DNA of 7,156 nt from Candidatus Omnitrophota bacterium (GCA_016931435.1 JAFGET010000148.1:1-7156); one strand, 5' to 3'. Positions 1-5,884 are shown, counted from the stretch's first letter. A program made the numbers and translations. Notes: a model not told the origin generated them from the letters alone.

Positions 1-378
1 CTATAAACTAAGGCCGTAATCAACAGAGGCATTCACAGTGCAATTGACATCATCTCCGGCGACACTAACGGTTACGTTATACAACATCCCGGTATTGTTG
101 ACATAACAATCGGTACCGCTGTATCTGCAAAGTAAATATTGAAAAGAACCACCTTTCCATTCCGCCCATTCGCCGGACCTTAACCTTTCCATAGCTAAAT
201 TAATGCCGCCTAAAGCAGTATAATATGCTTTAATCCGGCTATTGCGGTGGAAAGATTGCTGATAATGGCTGAGGGTGAAATTTAACATGCCGCTAATAAT
301 AATTGTAGCTATTAAAAGCATCGCTATTACGATGAATATCACCATGCCCTTTGTGCCGGAAGCTGTCTCTTGCTTCAT
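1..378 (-). CDS. Type IV pilin/pseudopilin-like minor subunit (PilX/GspK-like N-terminus), small
   Basis: This complete 125-residue protein starts at ATG 378 and stops at TAG at positions 3-1. A short polar leader ends in Lys10-Gly11. A hydrophobic stretch follows (about residues 12-36, MVIFIVIAMLL...), then an amphipathic segment with a YxxALGGINLAMERL pattern at 53-66. That layout is typical of class III-signal prepilins of the PilX/GspK type, with likely cleavage after Gly11. The usual Glu at mature position 5 is absent (Ile here), as in GspK-like tip subunits. The exported part is only about 90 residues with three Cys (84, 91, 113), so one disulfide is possible. Its ATG overlaps the upstream stop as ATGA, and only a weak GAG precedes it, so translation is probably coupled to the winged-helix gene. 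The family call rests on the N-terminal pattern alone; the C-terminal half is unrecognised. Further pilus genes could lie beyond the window edge. Confidence 0.6.
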   Translation of the reverse strand: MKQETASGTKGMVIFIVIAMLLIATIIISGMLNFTLSHYQQSFHRNSRIKAYYTALGGINLAMERLRSGEWAEWKGGSFQYLLCRYSGTDCYVNNTGMLYNVTVSVAGDDVNCTVNASVDYGLSL

Positions 379-575
379 TTTCTCAACGTAATACTGTACT
401 CTCCCTTATCCTGCAGGACAATAACGTGGCCTTCGCGGGCAAGCCACCCTACGCTCATCAAGACATCATCCCTGGGTTTATCGATACCTTCTAATAATGC
501 CGAGAGGCTTGCTTCTCCGTGTTGGTCCAAAAAATGCCATATCTCTCCTGCTACGATTCCGATCTCAGTGATCAT
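375..575 (-). CDS. Small winged helix-turn-helix protein, DUF2582-like
   Basis: This 66-residue protein resembles the stand-alone winged-helix domain family known as DUF2582. Residues 5-18 (IGIVAGEIWHFLDQ) form helix 1, 22-31 helix 2, and 33-48 (KPRDDVLMSVGWLARE) the recognition helix. A two-strand wing follows (HVIVLQDKGEYSITL). No other domain, membrane segment or metal site is present. It could bind DNA or act as a protein-interaction module; the function of the family is not established as far as I know. The start at ATG 575 is secure: a perfect AGGAGG lies 7 bases upstream, and a consensus sigma70 promoter lies about 45-70 bases upstream. Its TGA stop overlaps the ATG of the pilin-like gene by four bases, so the two form a bicistronic unit. 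An autoregulatory or pilus-regulatory role is only an inference from that coupling. Confidence 0.75.
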   Translation of the reverse strand: MITEIGIVAGEIWHFLDQHGEASLSALLEGIDKPRDDVLMSVGWLAREGHVIVLQDKGEYSITLRK

Positions 576-579
576 ATCA

Positions 580-587
580 AGCCTCCT
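580..587 (-). promoter_or_regulatory. Strong Shine-Dalgarno site of the winged-helix gene
   Basis: The minus strand reads AGGAGG followed by a 7-base spacer and ATG at 575. It is a full match to the core anti-Shine-Dalgarno complement and the strongest ribosome site in the window. It fixes the start of the 66-residue gene. Other genes here have weak or no such site and appear to rely on coupling. Confidence 0.8.
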
Positions 588-617
588 GTTAATGATTTAT
601 TAATATATTCCTTTTGT

Positions 618-646
618 ATTTTAGGAATAAAACTCGGGCGTGTCAA
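618..646 (-). promoter_or_regulatory. Sigma70 promoter for the winged-helix/pilin-like pair
   Basis: On the minus strand, a perfect -35 hexamer TTGACA (646-641) is separated by exactly 17 bases from a -10 hexamer TAAAAT (623-618, 5 of 6). The predicted start of transcription is near 611, giving a leader of about 35 bases that carries the AGGAGG site. The promoter lies between the tRNA-Glu gene and the winged-helix gene, so this pair can be expressed independently of the tRNA. The hexamers fit an RpoD-type primary sigma factor, which is encoded in this same window. No operator-like palindrome was seen next to it. Confidence 0.85.
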
Positions 647-699
647 CTCTTTTTATGAAAATACTCCGGACAAAAATCATACATCGATGGCCAAAAATT

Positions 700-774
700 T
701 AGCCCCAACGAGATTTGAACTCGTGTTTTGTGGCTGAGAACCACGCGTCCTAGACCAGGCTAGACGATGGGGCC
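700..774 (-). tRNA. tRNA-Glu (anticodon CUC)
   Basis: Read on the minus strand this folds as a complete tRNA. The acceptor stem GGCCCCA/TGGGGCT has a G1-U72 wobble. Then come U8 C9, D stem GTCT/GGAC with GG in the loop, anticodon loop TTCTCAG, a 4-base variable region, T stem ACGAG/CTCGT with loop TTCAAAT, and discriminator A at 700. Anticodon CTC (plus-strand GAG at 736-738) reads GAG, so glutamate. The TCGTCTAG stretch at positions 8-15 is typical of tRNA-Glu. The outer anticodon-stem pair is C27/A43, a mismatch. The 3' CCA is not encoded, so a CCA-adding enzyme is needed. Its first 13 bases plus upstream leader are duplicated about 121 bases upstream. A T-rich stretch follows the gene, but no solid terminator hairpin is visible. 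Confidence 0.93.
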
Positions 775-795
775 ATAGAATAATTAACAATCCCC
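762..795 (-). repeat. Direct repeat copy 1: tRNA-Glu 5' end plus leader (intact-gene side)
   Basis: These 34 bases match 883-916 at 31 positions, including an uninterrupted run of 19 (762-780 against 883-901). Mismatches fall at 781, 788 and 789. The repeat covers the first 13 bases of the tRNA (through the start of the D stem) and about 21 bases of leader. This copy is attached to the complete tRNA gene. Confidence 0.9.
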
Positions 796-893
796 ATCGG
801 ACATCGACAGGCTTCCCGCATCCAACTACTTAATTATCCGGTACGGGATCCCGCACCAGCTAACTTAATCGCTATGGCGGGAAGACGATGGGG
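792..893 (-). repeat. Palindromic intergenic element with inverted ends, made of two tandem hairpin units
   Basis: The outer arms are inverted: CCCCATCG (792-799) pairs with CGATGGGG (886-893). CTTCCCGC (812-819) pairs with GCGGGAAG (877-884), with an asymmetric bulge of 12 against 1 base between the two stems. Inside lie two abutting units, 814-848 and 849-882. Each opens with TCCCGCA, carries ACTTAAT at the same relative place (35-base offset) and closes with CGGGA. The junction 840-857 is a 7-base stem with loop GATC. In minus-strand RNA all seven pairs hold, one as G-U; on the plus strand that pair is A-C. It encodes no protein. It looks like a small non-autonomous palindromic repeat, but the family is unknown. 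Confidence 0.75.
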
Positions 894-916
894 CCATAGA
901 AAAATTAAAGATCCCC
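883..916 (-). repeat. Direct repeat copy 2: truncated tRNA-Glu 5' fragment plus leader (promoter side)
   Basis: This is the partner of 762-795, with 31 of 34 identical bases. Read on the minus strand it gives leader, then GGCCCCATCGTCT, the first 13 bases of tRNA-Glu. At that point it runs into the palindromic element instead of the rest of the tRNA. It cannot fold as a tRNA. It lies directly downstream of the promoter at 939-967, so it probably marks the original position of the tRNA 5' end relative to that promoter. Confidence 0.85.
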
Positions 917-938
917 CGGGATGTAAATAAGTTTACTT

Positions 939-967
939 ATTTTAAACGAAGAACCTGCTCTAGTCAA
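939..967 (-). promoter_or_regulatory. Sigma70 promoter likely driving tRNA-Glu
   Basis: The minus strand reads TTGACT (967-962, 5 of 6), a 17-base spacer, then TAAAAT (944-939, 5 of 6), between the rpoD stop codon and the tRNA. Initiation is expected near 932. Its distance to the truncated tRNA fragment (about 37 bases) is ordinary for a tRNA leader. The distance to the intact tRNA at 774 is about 157 bases, across the palindromic element. No comparably good promoter was found closer to the intact gene. Confidence 0.75.
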
Positions 968-989
968 CAAAAAAGGCGGGGCTTCCTGT

Positions 990-2528
990 TTAATATTCTC
1001 TCTGATGGACTACGGTCATGTCCAGAAAACTACGCAGCCTGCGGGAACGCGTAGGGTGCCTTAATTTCTTCAATGCCTTTGCTTCAATTTGCCGCACCCT
1101 CTCGCGCGTTACCTTAAAAAGGTTACCTACTTCTTCCAAAGTGCGAGGGCAGCCGTCGCTGACTCCGAAACGCAAAACTAAAATCCTTTTTTCCCTTTCC
1201 GTAAGCTTCCCTAGTGCCGAGCCCATTTCTTCTTTAAGCATAGAACGCATTGTAGCTGAAGCGGGAGAAATAGCTTTTTTATCCTGGATAAAATCCCCGA
1301 AATGCGTATCGCCCTCATCGCCGATAGGCATCTGTAAAGATATGGGTTCCTGGGCGATCTTTAAAATCGCCTTTACCTTATCCTGCGGAAGGCGCATCTT
1401 TGAGCTGATCTCTTCCGGCGTAGGCTCCCTTCCGTTTTGCTGCACAAAAATACGCGAAAACCGGATTATCTTATTGATAGTCTCGGTCATATGCACGGGT
1501 ATCCTGATGGTGCGCGCCTGGTCGGCTATAGAACGCGTGATCGCCTGCCTGATCCACCAGGTGGCATAAGTAGAAAACTTATACCCTCGCTTATATTCAA
1601 ACTTCTCTACGGCGCGCATAAGACCTATATTACCTTCCTGGATAAGGTCTAAGAAAGATAATCCGCGGTTAGTGTATTTCTTGGCGATGCTTACCACCAG
1701 CCTTAAATTTGCCTCTACTAACTGTTTTTTCGCGCGGTTAAACTTTACATGCGCGGACTTTATAAGCTTCATCTGCTCTTTTATCTCTTTATAAGGTTCT
1801 CTGACCTTACGCAAGATCGCGCGCCTGCGGATACGGCTGGGCCTGCTTTGGCGCTTCATACTTTCGAGTTCCTTCAATAAAGAATTAAGTTTACGCACTA
1901 CGACTTCGATCACCGAAGTCGTAAAATTAAACTTTAAGAGAAGGCCGGTTGTGCGGGATTTGCTTTGGGTGGCCTTTAACTGCTGCGCGATGTATTTTAT
2001 TTTTCTTAAAATGCTGTTGCGGCGGGAACTGACTTCTTCCTTGACCACTTCCTCTAGATTCATTTTCTCTTCCAGGAGGTCATTTACTAAAGCTAATATC
2101 TCGTGACGGGCAAAGCGCGTAGAGAGCGCAGCGATCTTGAACTTACGTTCCGCCTCCTCTATCTTTTTGGCCAATTCTATTTCATGCTCCCTGGAAAGCA
2201 AAGAGATCGAACCCATCTGCTTAAGATACATCTTCACCGGGTCATCCAAAGGCAGGAAGCGCTCTTCGATCTTCATCTGTTCGTTGAACATTTCTTCTTT
2301 CGCCGCGGCCTCCGCCTGTTTTTCCGCGGGCCTTTCGTCTGAGCCCTGGACCACCTCTATGTCCTCGTTCCCCAATATATCCAGGATCTTATCGATATCT
2401 TCGGACGAAGAAACGCCTTCGGGCAGCATATAGTTTATTTCATCATAAGTGAGATAGCCCCTTTGCCTTCCCAAGGCAATCATTTTTTCCATGTCTTTTT
2501 TGTTGTAGACTTTTTTTTCCATAATCAT
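990..2528 (-). CDS. rpoD: RNA polymerase primary sigma factor (RpoD/SigA, sigma70)
   Basis: This gene encodes the housekeeping sigma subunit that directs core RNA polymerase to -35/-10 promoters. From ATG 2528 it is 512 residues. Region 1.1 spans about 1-75. An acidic/Ala linker leads to region 1.2 (about 95-130, DDPVKMYLKQMG). A non-conserved segment covers about 130-262. Region 2 (about 265-335) has NLRLVVSIAKKY, DLIQEGNIGLMRAVEKF and the -10-recognition helix YATWWIRQAITRSIADQ. Region 3 is about 340-420, and region 4 (about 440-505) ends in the -35 helix VTRERVRQIEAKALKKLR. A TTG at 2531 is in frame, but GGAG has an ideal 7-base spacing to ATG 2528, so that start is preferred. The non-conserved segment has an unusual Arg-rich stretch (about 226-245). 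It is the last gene of the operon, 15 bases after dnaG. No convincing terminator hairpin follows, only CCGCC then six T. Confidence 0.97.
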   Translation of the reverse strand: MIMEKKVYNKKDMEKMIALGRQRGYLTYDEINYMLPEGVSSSEDIDKILDILGNEDIEVVQGSDERPAEKQAEAAAKEEMFNEQMKIEERFLPLDDPVKMYLKQMGSISLLSREHEIELAKKIEEAERKFKIAALSTRFARHEILALVNDLLEEKMNLEEVVKEEVSSRRNSILRKIKYIAQQLKATQSKSRTTGLLLKFNFTTSVIEVVVRKLNSLLKELESMKRQSRPSRIRRRAILRKVREPYKEIKEQMKLIKSAHVKFNRAKKQLVEANLRLVVSIAKKYTNRGLSFLDLIQEGNIGLMRAVEKFEYKRGYKFSTYATWWIRQAITRSIADQARTIRIPVHMTETINKIIRFSRIFVQQNGREPTPEEISSKMRLPQDKVKAILKIAQEPISLQMPIGDEGDTHFGDFIQDKKAISPASATMRSMLKEEMGSALGKLTEREKRILVLRFGVSDGCPRTLEEVGNLFKVTRERVRQIEAKALKKLRHPTRSRRLRSFLDMTVVHQREY

Positions 2529-2543
2529 CAACTCTCTCCTTTT

Positions 2544-4310
2544 TTACGGTAAGGGTTTGATCAGGCGGTTAAACTCTAAGATCAACCGGCTCATTTCATC
2601 TTCATCCCCTAAATTTTGCGCGGCCTTTATTTCATCATGCAGCCGCTGCCTTCTGTGCTTTAAGCGCTGGTCCTTCAATCTTTGTATGCAGTCGTTTAAT
2701 ACTTCCTGCCTGTTAGACGAAGTCACTTCGGCCGATAAACTGGATTCACAGATGATCTGTTTTATGCGTTCATCGCTAAAATAATTGATCAGGCTGTTTG
2801 TCTCGACCTGCTTGCCTTGACTGACCAGGTCGAAAAGAATAGAAACAATGCTGGAAAGCCCCTCTTCCTGGAAATCTGCAGGATCAAGCGATTGTTTTAT
2901 TTCCTCGATAACATTTGTCTCCTCAAGCATGAGCTTGATCAAAAGCCTCTCGGTAGGGTTTAAGCTTACCGGTTTTGCGCCTGCGGGCGCTTCTGTAAGC
3001 TGGTATTTTTTAGGCTCGCTCTTTTTAGATAATTCCTTAAGTAATGCTTCTTCCCCGACGCCGATTTCCTCAGATAAGCGCTTGATATATTCTGACTTCA
3101 AAACCTCATGCCTGAATTTTGCTATTGTCTCAAGCATTGCACTAGAGATCTTGGCTTTCGCCTCGATTTCTTTAGAGTTATACCGCGACTTTAAGATCTT
3201 CAGCTTAAAATCAAACAGGTCATCCGCGCCGGATACCCTGGCCATAAATTCGTCTTTGCCGTATTTGCGCACAAATGAATCCGGGTCAAAACCCGAAGGC
3301 AAGGTGGCTACCCTTACGTTCATCGCTTCCTCGATAAATATATCCAAGGACCTTAAAGCGGCTATCTCTCCGGCGGAATCAGGATCAAAGACCACTACTA
3401 CATTATGCGTGTAGCGCTTGATCAACTTTGCCTGCTCAAGAGTAAGCGCCGTGCCTAAAGAAGCTACGATATTGTGTATACCTGCCTGATAGGGCAGGAT
3501 AAAATCAAAATACCCCTCGACTACCAGGCAACAGTCCGATTGCCGTACCGCGTCTTTAGAAAAATTTAACCCGTAAAGGTTCTTGCCTTTGGTATATACC
3601 GGGGTTTCCGGAGAATTGATGTATTTGGCCTGTGTTTTATCGGACGAAAGCTGCCTTGCCCCAAAAGCGATAACACGAGACTTAATATCGAATATGGGGG
3701 TAATAATACGGTTGCGGAAACGGTCATAAAATCCCCCCTCCTGCCTGGTAAGCGCAAGGCCGGCCTTCTCAAGCGAGCCTAAACTGACATTTTTAGCCCT
3801 GAGATGATTTATCAAGCCATCCCACCTGTCCTGGGCAAATCCCAATTTAAATAATCTTAGGGATTCTTCGTTCAGCCCACGGTTAAACAAATAATTTTTT
3901 ACGGCTTTAGCTAGAGATGAATTCAGGTTACTTTCATAATAAGAAGCCGCCAGCTCATTTATCATATATAGCTGAGTGACTAAGCCTTGCGCCCTGCTAT
4001 CCTGCGTTTCAGCCTTGGGAAGAGAAACGCCGGCCTTTTTAGCCAAGAACTCCGCGGCCTCTAAAAATTCCATGCGCTCATATTGCATGAGGAAACTAAA
4101 GGCGTTGCCTCCGGCGCCGCAGCCAAAACAATGGTAGATCTGCCTGTCCGGAGAGATCATAAAAGAAGGCGTTTTTTCATGATGAAACGGGCATAGCGCC
4201 CTAAAATTCCTGCCTGCGCGCTTAAGCGGTATATATCCGGAAATTAATTCCACTATATCAACCCGGCTTAAGATGTCTTCTATTATATTTTGCGGAATGC
4301 GTCCACCCAT
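2544..4310 (-). CDS. dnaG: DNA primase DnaG
   Basis: This enzyme synthesises RNA primers for the replication fork and is recruited by the replicative helicase. The 588 residues match the normal length. The N-terminal CHC2 zinc ribbon has ligands C40, H43 (CPFH), C61 and C64 (CFGC). The catalytic core follows, with KGKNLYGLNF at 241-250. The TOPRIM fold carries the acidic metal-binding residues: E265 in EGYFD, D309/D311 in FDPDSAG and D342/D344 in FDPDS. The commonest form is FDGDxAG; the Pro here is a mild variant. Residues from about 450 form the helical C-terminal helicase-binding region. ATG 4310 gives the typical MGGRIPxxIIEDIL start. The gene begins 3 bases after the upstream stop with only a weak AGG, which suggests translational coupling. 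No truncation or frameshift is seen. Confidence 0.97.
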   Translation of the reverse strand: MGGRIPQNIIEDILSRVDIVELISGYIPLKRAGRNFRALCPFHHEKTPSFMISPDRQIYHCFGCGAGGNAFSFLMQYERMEFLEAAEFLAKKAGVSLPKAETQDSRAQGLVTQLYMINELAASYYESNLNSSLAKAVKNYLFNRGLNEESLRLFKLGFAQDRWDGLINHLRAKNVSLGSLEKAGLALTRQEGGFYDRFRNRIITPIFDIKSRVIAFGARQLSSDKTQAKYINSPETPVYTKGKNLYGLNFSKDAVRQSDCCLVVEGYFDFILPYQAGIHNIVASLGTALTLEQAKLIKRYTHNVVVVFDPDSAGEIAALRSLDIFIEEAMNVRVATLPSGFDPDSFVRKYGKDEFMARVSGADDLFDFKLKILKSRYNSKEIEAKAKISSAMLETIAKFRHEVLKSEYIKRLSEEIGVGEEALLKELSKKSEPKKYQLTEAPAGAKPVSLNPTERLLIKLMLEETNVIEEIKQSLDPADFQEEGLSSIVSILFDLVSQGKQVETNSLINYFSDERIKQIICESSLSAEVTSSNRQEVLNDCIQRLKDQRLKHRRQRLHDEIKAAQNLGDEDEMSRLILEFNRLIKPLP

Positions 4311-4313
4311 AAT

Positions 4314-5189
4314 TTAATGCCTGATCCTGCGAAAACCCGAGCAGCTGACTACCTCAAAGATCTCGCCGGAGACCTTCTCCAGCCTATCCAGCAATAGATT
4401 CAAGCCCAGTGTATCCGATGAGATGTGCCCGGCGATCACTACATTCAAATTGGCATCCTGGACTTTCTTAAAATGATCCTCGCTTAAATGCATACAAACC
4501 AGCGTCCTTATCCCTTTTTTATAAAACTTATCAAATACCTTGTTTGTCCCTTCGGTGCCTCCGGTCATCTCAACCGACACTTTACCCGCGGCTCTCTTGG
4601 GATTCCCTAAAATGACCCGCGGGCCGGCATTGTTTTTCGCGGCCTCTTTATACTCCGGGATCCTCTTTAAGATCTTAACAATATCTTCGACTTTCACGGG
4701 CCTCTCTTTATCCATTAAATTTTTAATAAAACTGTAAACGTGATTATCCGCCGGGGTATGCGCGCACATAAAAGGCAGGTCCAGAAGCCGCGCGGCATCG
4801 ACCGAGCGCATATGATTCTGAGGCAGGACCCTCCTTTCGACTTCGCGCATCCTTTCATCAAGCATCTTTTGCGCAAGCTCCCTCTTGAGGCCTACCATAT
4901 TAACCAATATATCCACCTGAAGCTGCATGACCCTGTAAAAGCCTGCCCAGGCCGCGCCTTCGGGATGATGCGAGATCACCAGGTCCAACCCCTGGCTTTG
5001 CCGTATCCTATCCGCCAAGACCAGCTCCGCTACCTCTATATCGATACCCACCATGATCTTTCTTATTTCGGTATCCGCAGGGCCGTATAAGATCATGCTG
5101 TCTTCGTAAGACTTAACCTTTGGCTTCTTACGGGGATCGAGCTCGCTGCCCAGTTTTATGATCTGACTATAGAAATGGCTTAATTTCAT
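4314..5189 (-). CDS. Nif3/DUF34-family metal-binding protein
   Basis: This 291-residue protein matches the Nif3 (NGG1p-interacting factor 3, DUF34) pattern. It has an N-terminal strand-turn with MVGIDIEVAELVLADRI, then LDLVISHHPEG (His74-His75), CAHTPADN (His144, Asp148) and, near the C-terminus, VIAGHISSDTLG (His255, Asp259). In the family these positions hold a two-metal centre, and the same spacing is kept here. The biochemical role of the family is unsettled; the common label 'GTP cyclohydrolase 1 type 2 homolog' is not well supported. ATG 5189 overlaps the upstream TGA by four bases and has no visible Shine-Dalgarno site, so it is probably translated by coupling. Family members sit close to sigA-dnaG in Bacillus too (yqfO), so the association recurs. 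It is somewhat diverged, so the family call is firm but the function is open. Confidence 0.8.
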   Translation of the reverse strand: MKLSHFYSQIIKLGSELDPRKKPKVKSYEDSMILYGPADTEIRKIMVGIDIEVAELVLADRIRQSQGLDLVISHHPEGAAWAGFYRVMQLQVDILVNMVGLKRELAQKMLDERMREVERRVLPQNHMRSVDAARLLDLPFMCAHTPADNHVYSFIKNLMDKERPVKVEDIVKILKRIPEYKEAAKNNAGPRVILGNPKRAAGKVSVEMTGGTEGTNKVFDKFYKKGIRTLVCMHLSEDHFKKVQDANLNVVIAGHISSDTLGLNLLLDRLEKVSGEIFEVVSCSGFRRIRH

Positions 5190-5764
5190 TTTGATTCGCT
5201 AAGGCTATCGGGAATTTCCCAGGCGAAAGGACTGACATCTTCGCCGACCATGAATTTAGACATCAAAATATTCCACATCCCCAAATAAACAAACGGGGCT
5301 ACCCTGATAATATACCTGCCGGATAAAGAGTCTTTGGTACTGTTCTTAAAATACGAAATAGGCGAAATCGCCAGGCCATAAGAAAATATGCTTAAGATCA
5401 AAAAACCCCTGATCATGCTTAAGATAAGCCCTCCCCATTTATCAAGTTCGGGATTAGGTTGTATGTTAAAAAAACGGAAAAAGATGTTACGTAAAACGAT
5501 AAAAATGATGTAACCTAAAACCGCCAGCAAAATAAAAGATAAAAAAGTCAAAAATGGAATAAAGGTTTTGCTTAAATGTGTTATTTTTAAAAATAGCCCC
5601 CCCAGCGAAATATAGTAATGAAGGGATAAATACGCCGCGAGCATAGCGCCTAAAAATTTGAACAGTTCCCTCGTGAACTCAGAGCATAAAGTGACGTAAA
5701 ATATTCTGACCAAAACAATTACGTAAAATATATCCAGCCAATTCAACCTTTTTATTATCTCCAT
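5186..5764 (-). CDS. CvpA-family integral membrane protein
   Basis: This inner-membrane protein is of the CvpA (colicin V production) type, about 192 residues. Four hydrophobic segments are seen, roughly at 10-26, 34-54, 68-95 and 110-136. LDKWGGLILSMIRGFLIL before and within the last segment is the family's characteristic LDK-G-x-x-x-G region. The family has been linked to envelope maintenance and colicin export, but its molecular function is unclear. Two in-frame ATGs are possible. The one at 5764 lies 8 bases from GAGG and is preferred; the one at 5770 is only 2 bases away and would add MI. It is the first gene after the strong promoter and overlaps the Nif3-like gene by four bases. Its link with the primase/sigma genes may be shared regulation only. 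Confidence 0.82.
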   Translation of the reverse strand: MEIIKRLNWLDIFYVIVLVRIFYVTLCSEFTRELFKFLGAMLAAYLSLHYYISLGGLFLKITHLSKTFIPFLTFLSFILLAVLGYIIFIVLRNIFFRFFNIQPNPELDKWGGLILSMIRGFLILSIFSYGLAISPISYFKNSTKDSLSGRYIIRVAPFVYLGMWNILMSKFMVGEDVSPFAWEIPDSLSESK

Positions 5765-5806
5765 TATCATATCCTCAATTATATTAACTGGTTGGGAATT
5801 TAAACA

Positions 5807-5835
5807 AGTATAACATATTAGGCGGGGTTTTTCAA
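5807..5835 (-). promoter_or_regulatory. Sigma70 promoter of the cvpA-nif3-dnaG-rpoD operon
   Basis: The minus strand reads TTGAAA (5835-5830, 5 of 6), a 17-base spacer, then TATACT (5812-5807, 5 of 6). Transcription should begin near 5800, leaving a leader of about 35 bases to the GAGG and ATG of the cvpA-like gene. All four downstream genes are separated by 15 bases or less or overlap, so this is the probable main promoter for dnaG and rpoD. RpoD would then drive its own operon. Confidence 0.87.
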
Positions 5836-5836
5836 G

Positions 5837-5848
5837 GAAAGCGCTTTC
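5837..5848. promoter_or_regulatory. Perfect 12-base palindrome, possible LacI/CcpA-type operator
   Basis: GAAAGCGCTTTC is perfectly self-complementary with a central CG. Its edge lies one base upstream of the -35 hexamer of the operon promoter. On the minus strand the wider context TGAAAGCGCTTTCC resembles the cre site bound by CcpA and other LacI-family operators. An upstream-of-35 location could suit activation or repression. No LacI-family regulator is encoded in the window, so the identity of any binding protein is unknown. Confidence 0.45.
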
Positions 5849-5868
5849 ACTGATCTATCTATATGCAT

Positions 5869-5884
5869 AAAACCGGTAACCGGC
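5869..5884 (-). terminator. Weak hairpin after the MtaB gene, possible terminator
   Basis: Just past the MtaB stop codon the minus strand reads GCCGGTTACCGGTTTT: a 4-base CCGG/CCGG stem (plus a G-U), loop TTA and four T. The stem is short for efficient termination, so read-through from mtaB into the cvpA-like operon remains plausible. Confidence 0.3.

Noticed and set aside
519..737. Plus-strand open frame of 72 codons running across the winged-helix promoter into the tRNA
   Set aside because: It covers a consensus promoter and part of the tRNA on the other strand, and its protein resembles nothing known to me.
883..895. A second, functional tRNA gene
   Set aside because: Only the first 13 tRNA bases are present. 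Nothing in 796-882 supplies an anticodon arm or T arm.
971..989. Possible Rho-independent terminator right after rpoD
   Set aside because: The minus strand reads CCGCC followed by six T, but no stem can be built; GCCCCGCC is not self-complementary. The T run overlaps the start of the next promoter region.
1018..1569. Plus-strand open frame of 183 codons opposite rpoD
   Set aside because: It lies wholly antisense to a clearly conserved sigma factor, has no recognisable domain and no ribosome site. It is a shadow of rpoD, as are the other plus-strand frames opposite dnaG, nif3 and mtaB.
2529..2531. TTG at 2531 as the rpoD start
   Set aside because: It is only 4 bases from GGAG, while the following ATG at 2528 has a 7-base spacing and is a better initiator.
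2804..2832. Inverted repeat CGACCTG/CAGGTCG inside dnaG
   Set aside because: Seven-base arms with a 15-base loop within coding sequence are expected by chance at this length, and no T run or other signal is attached.
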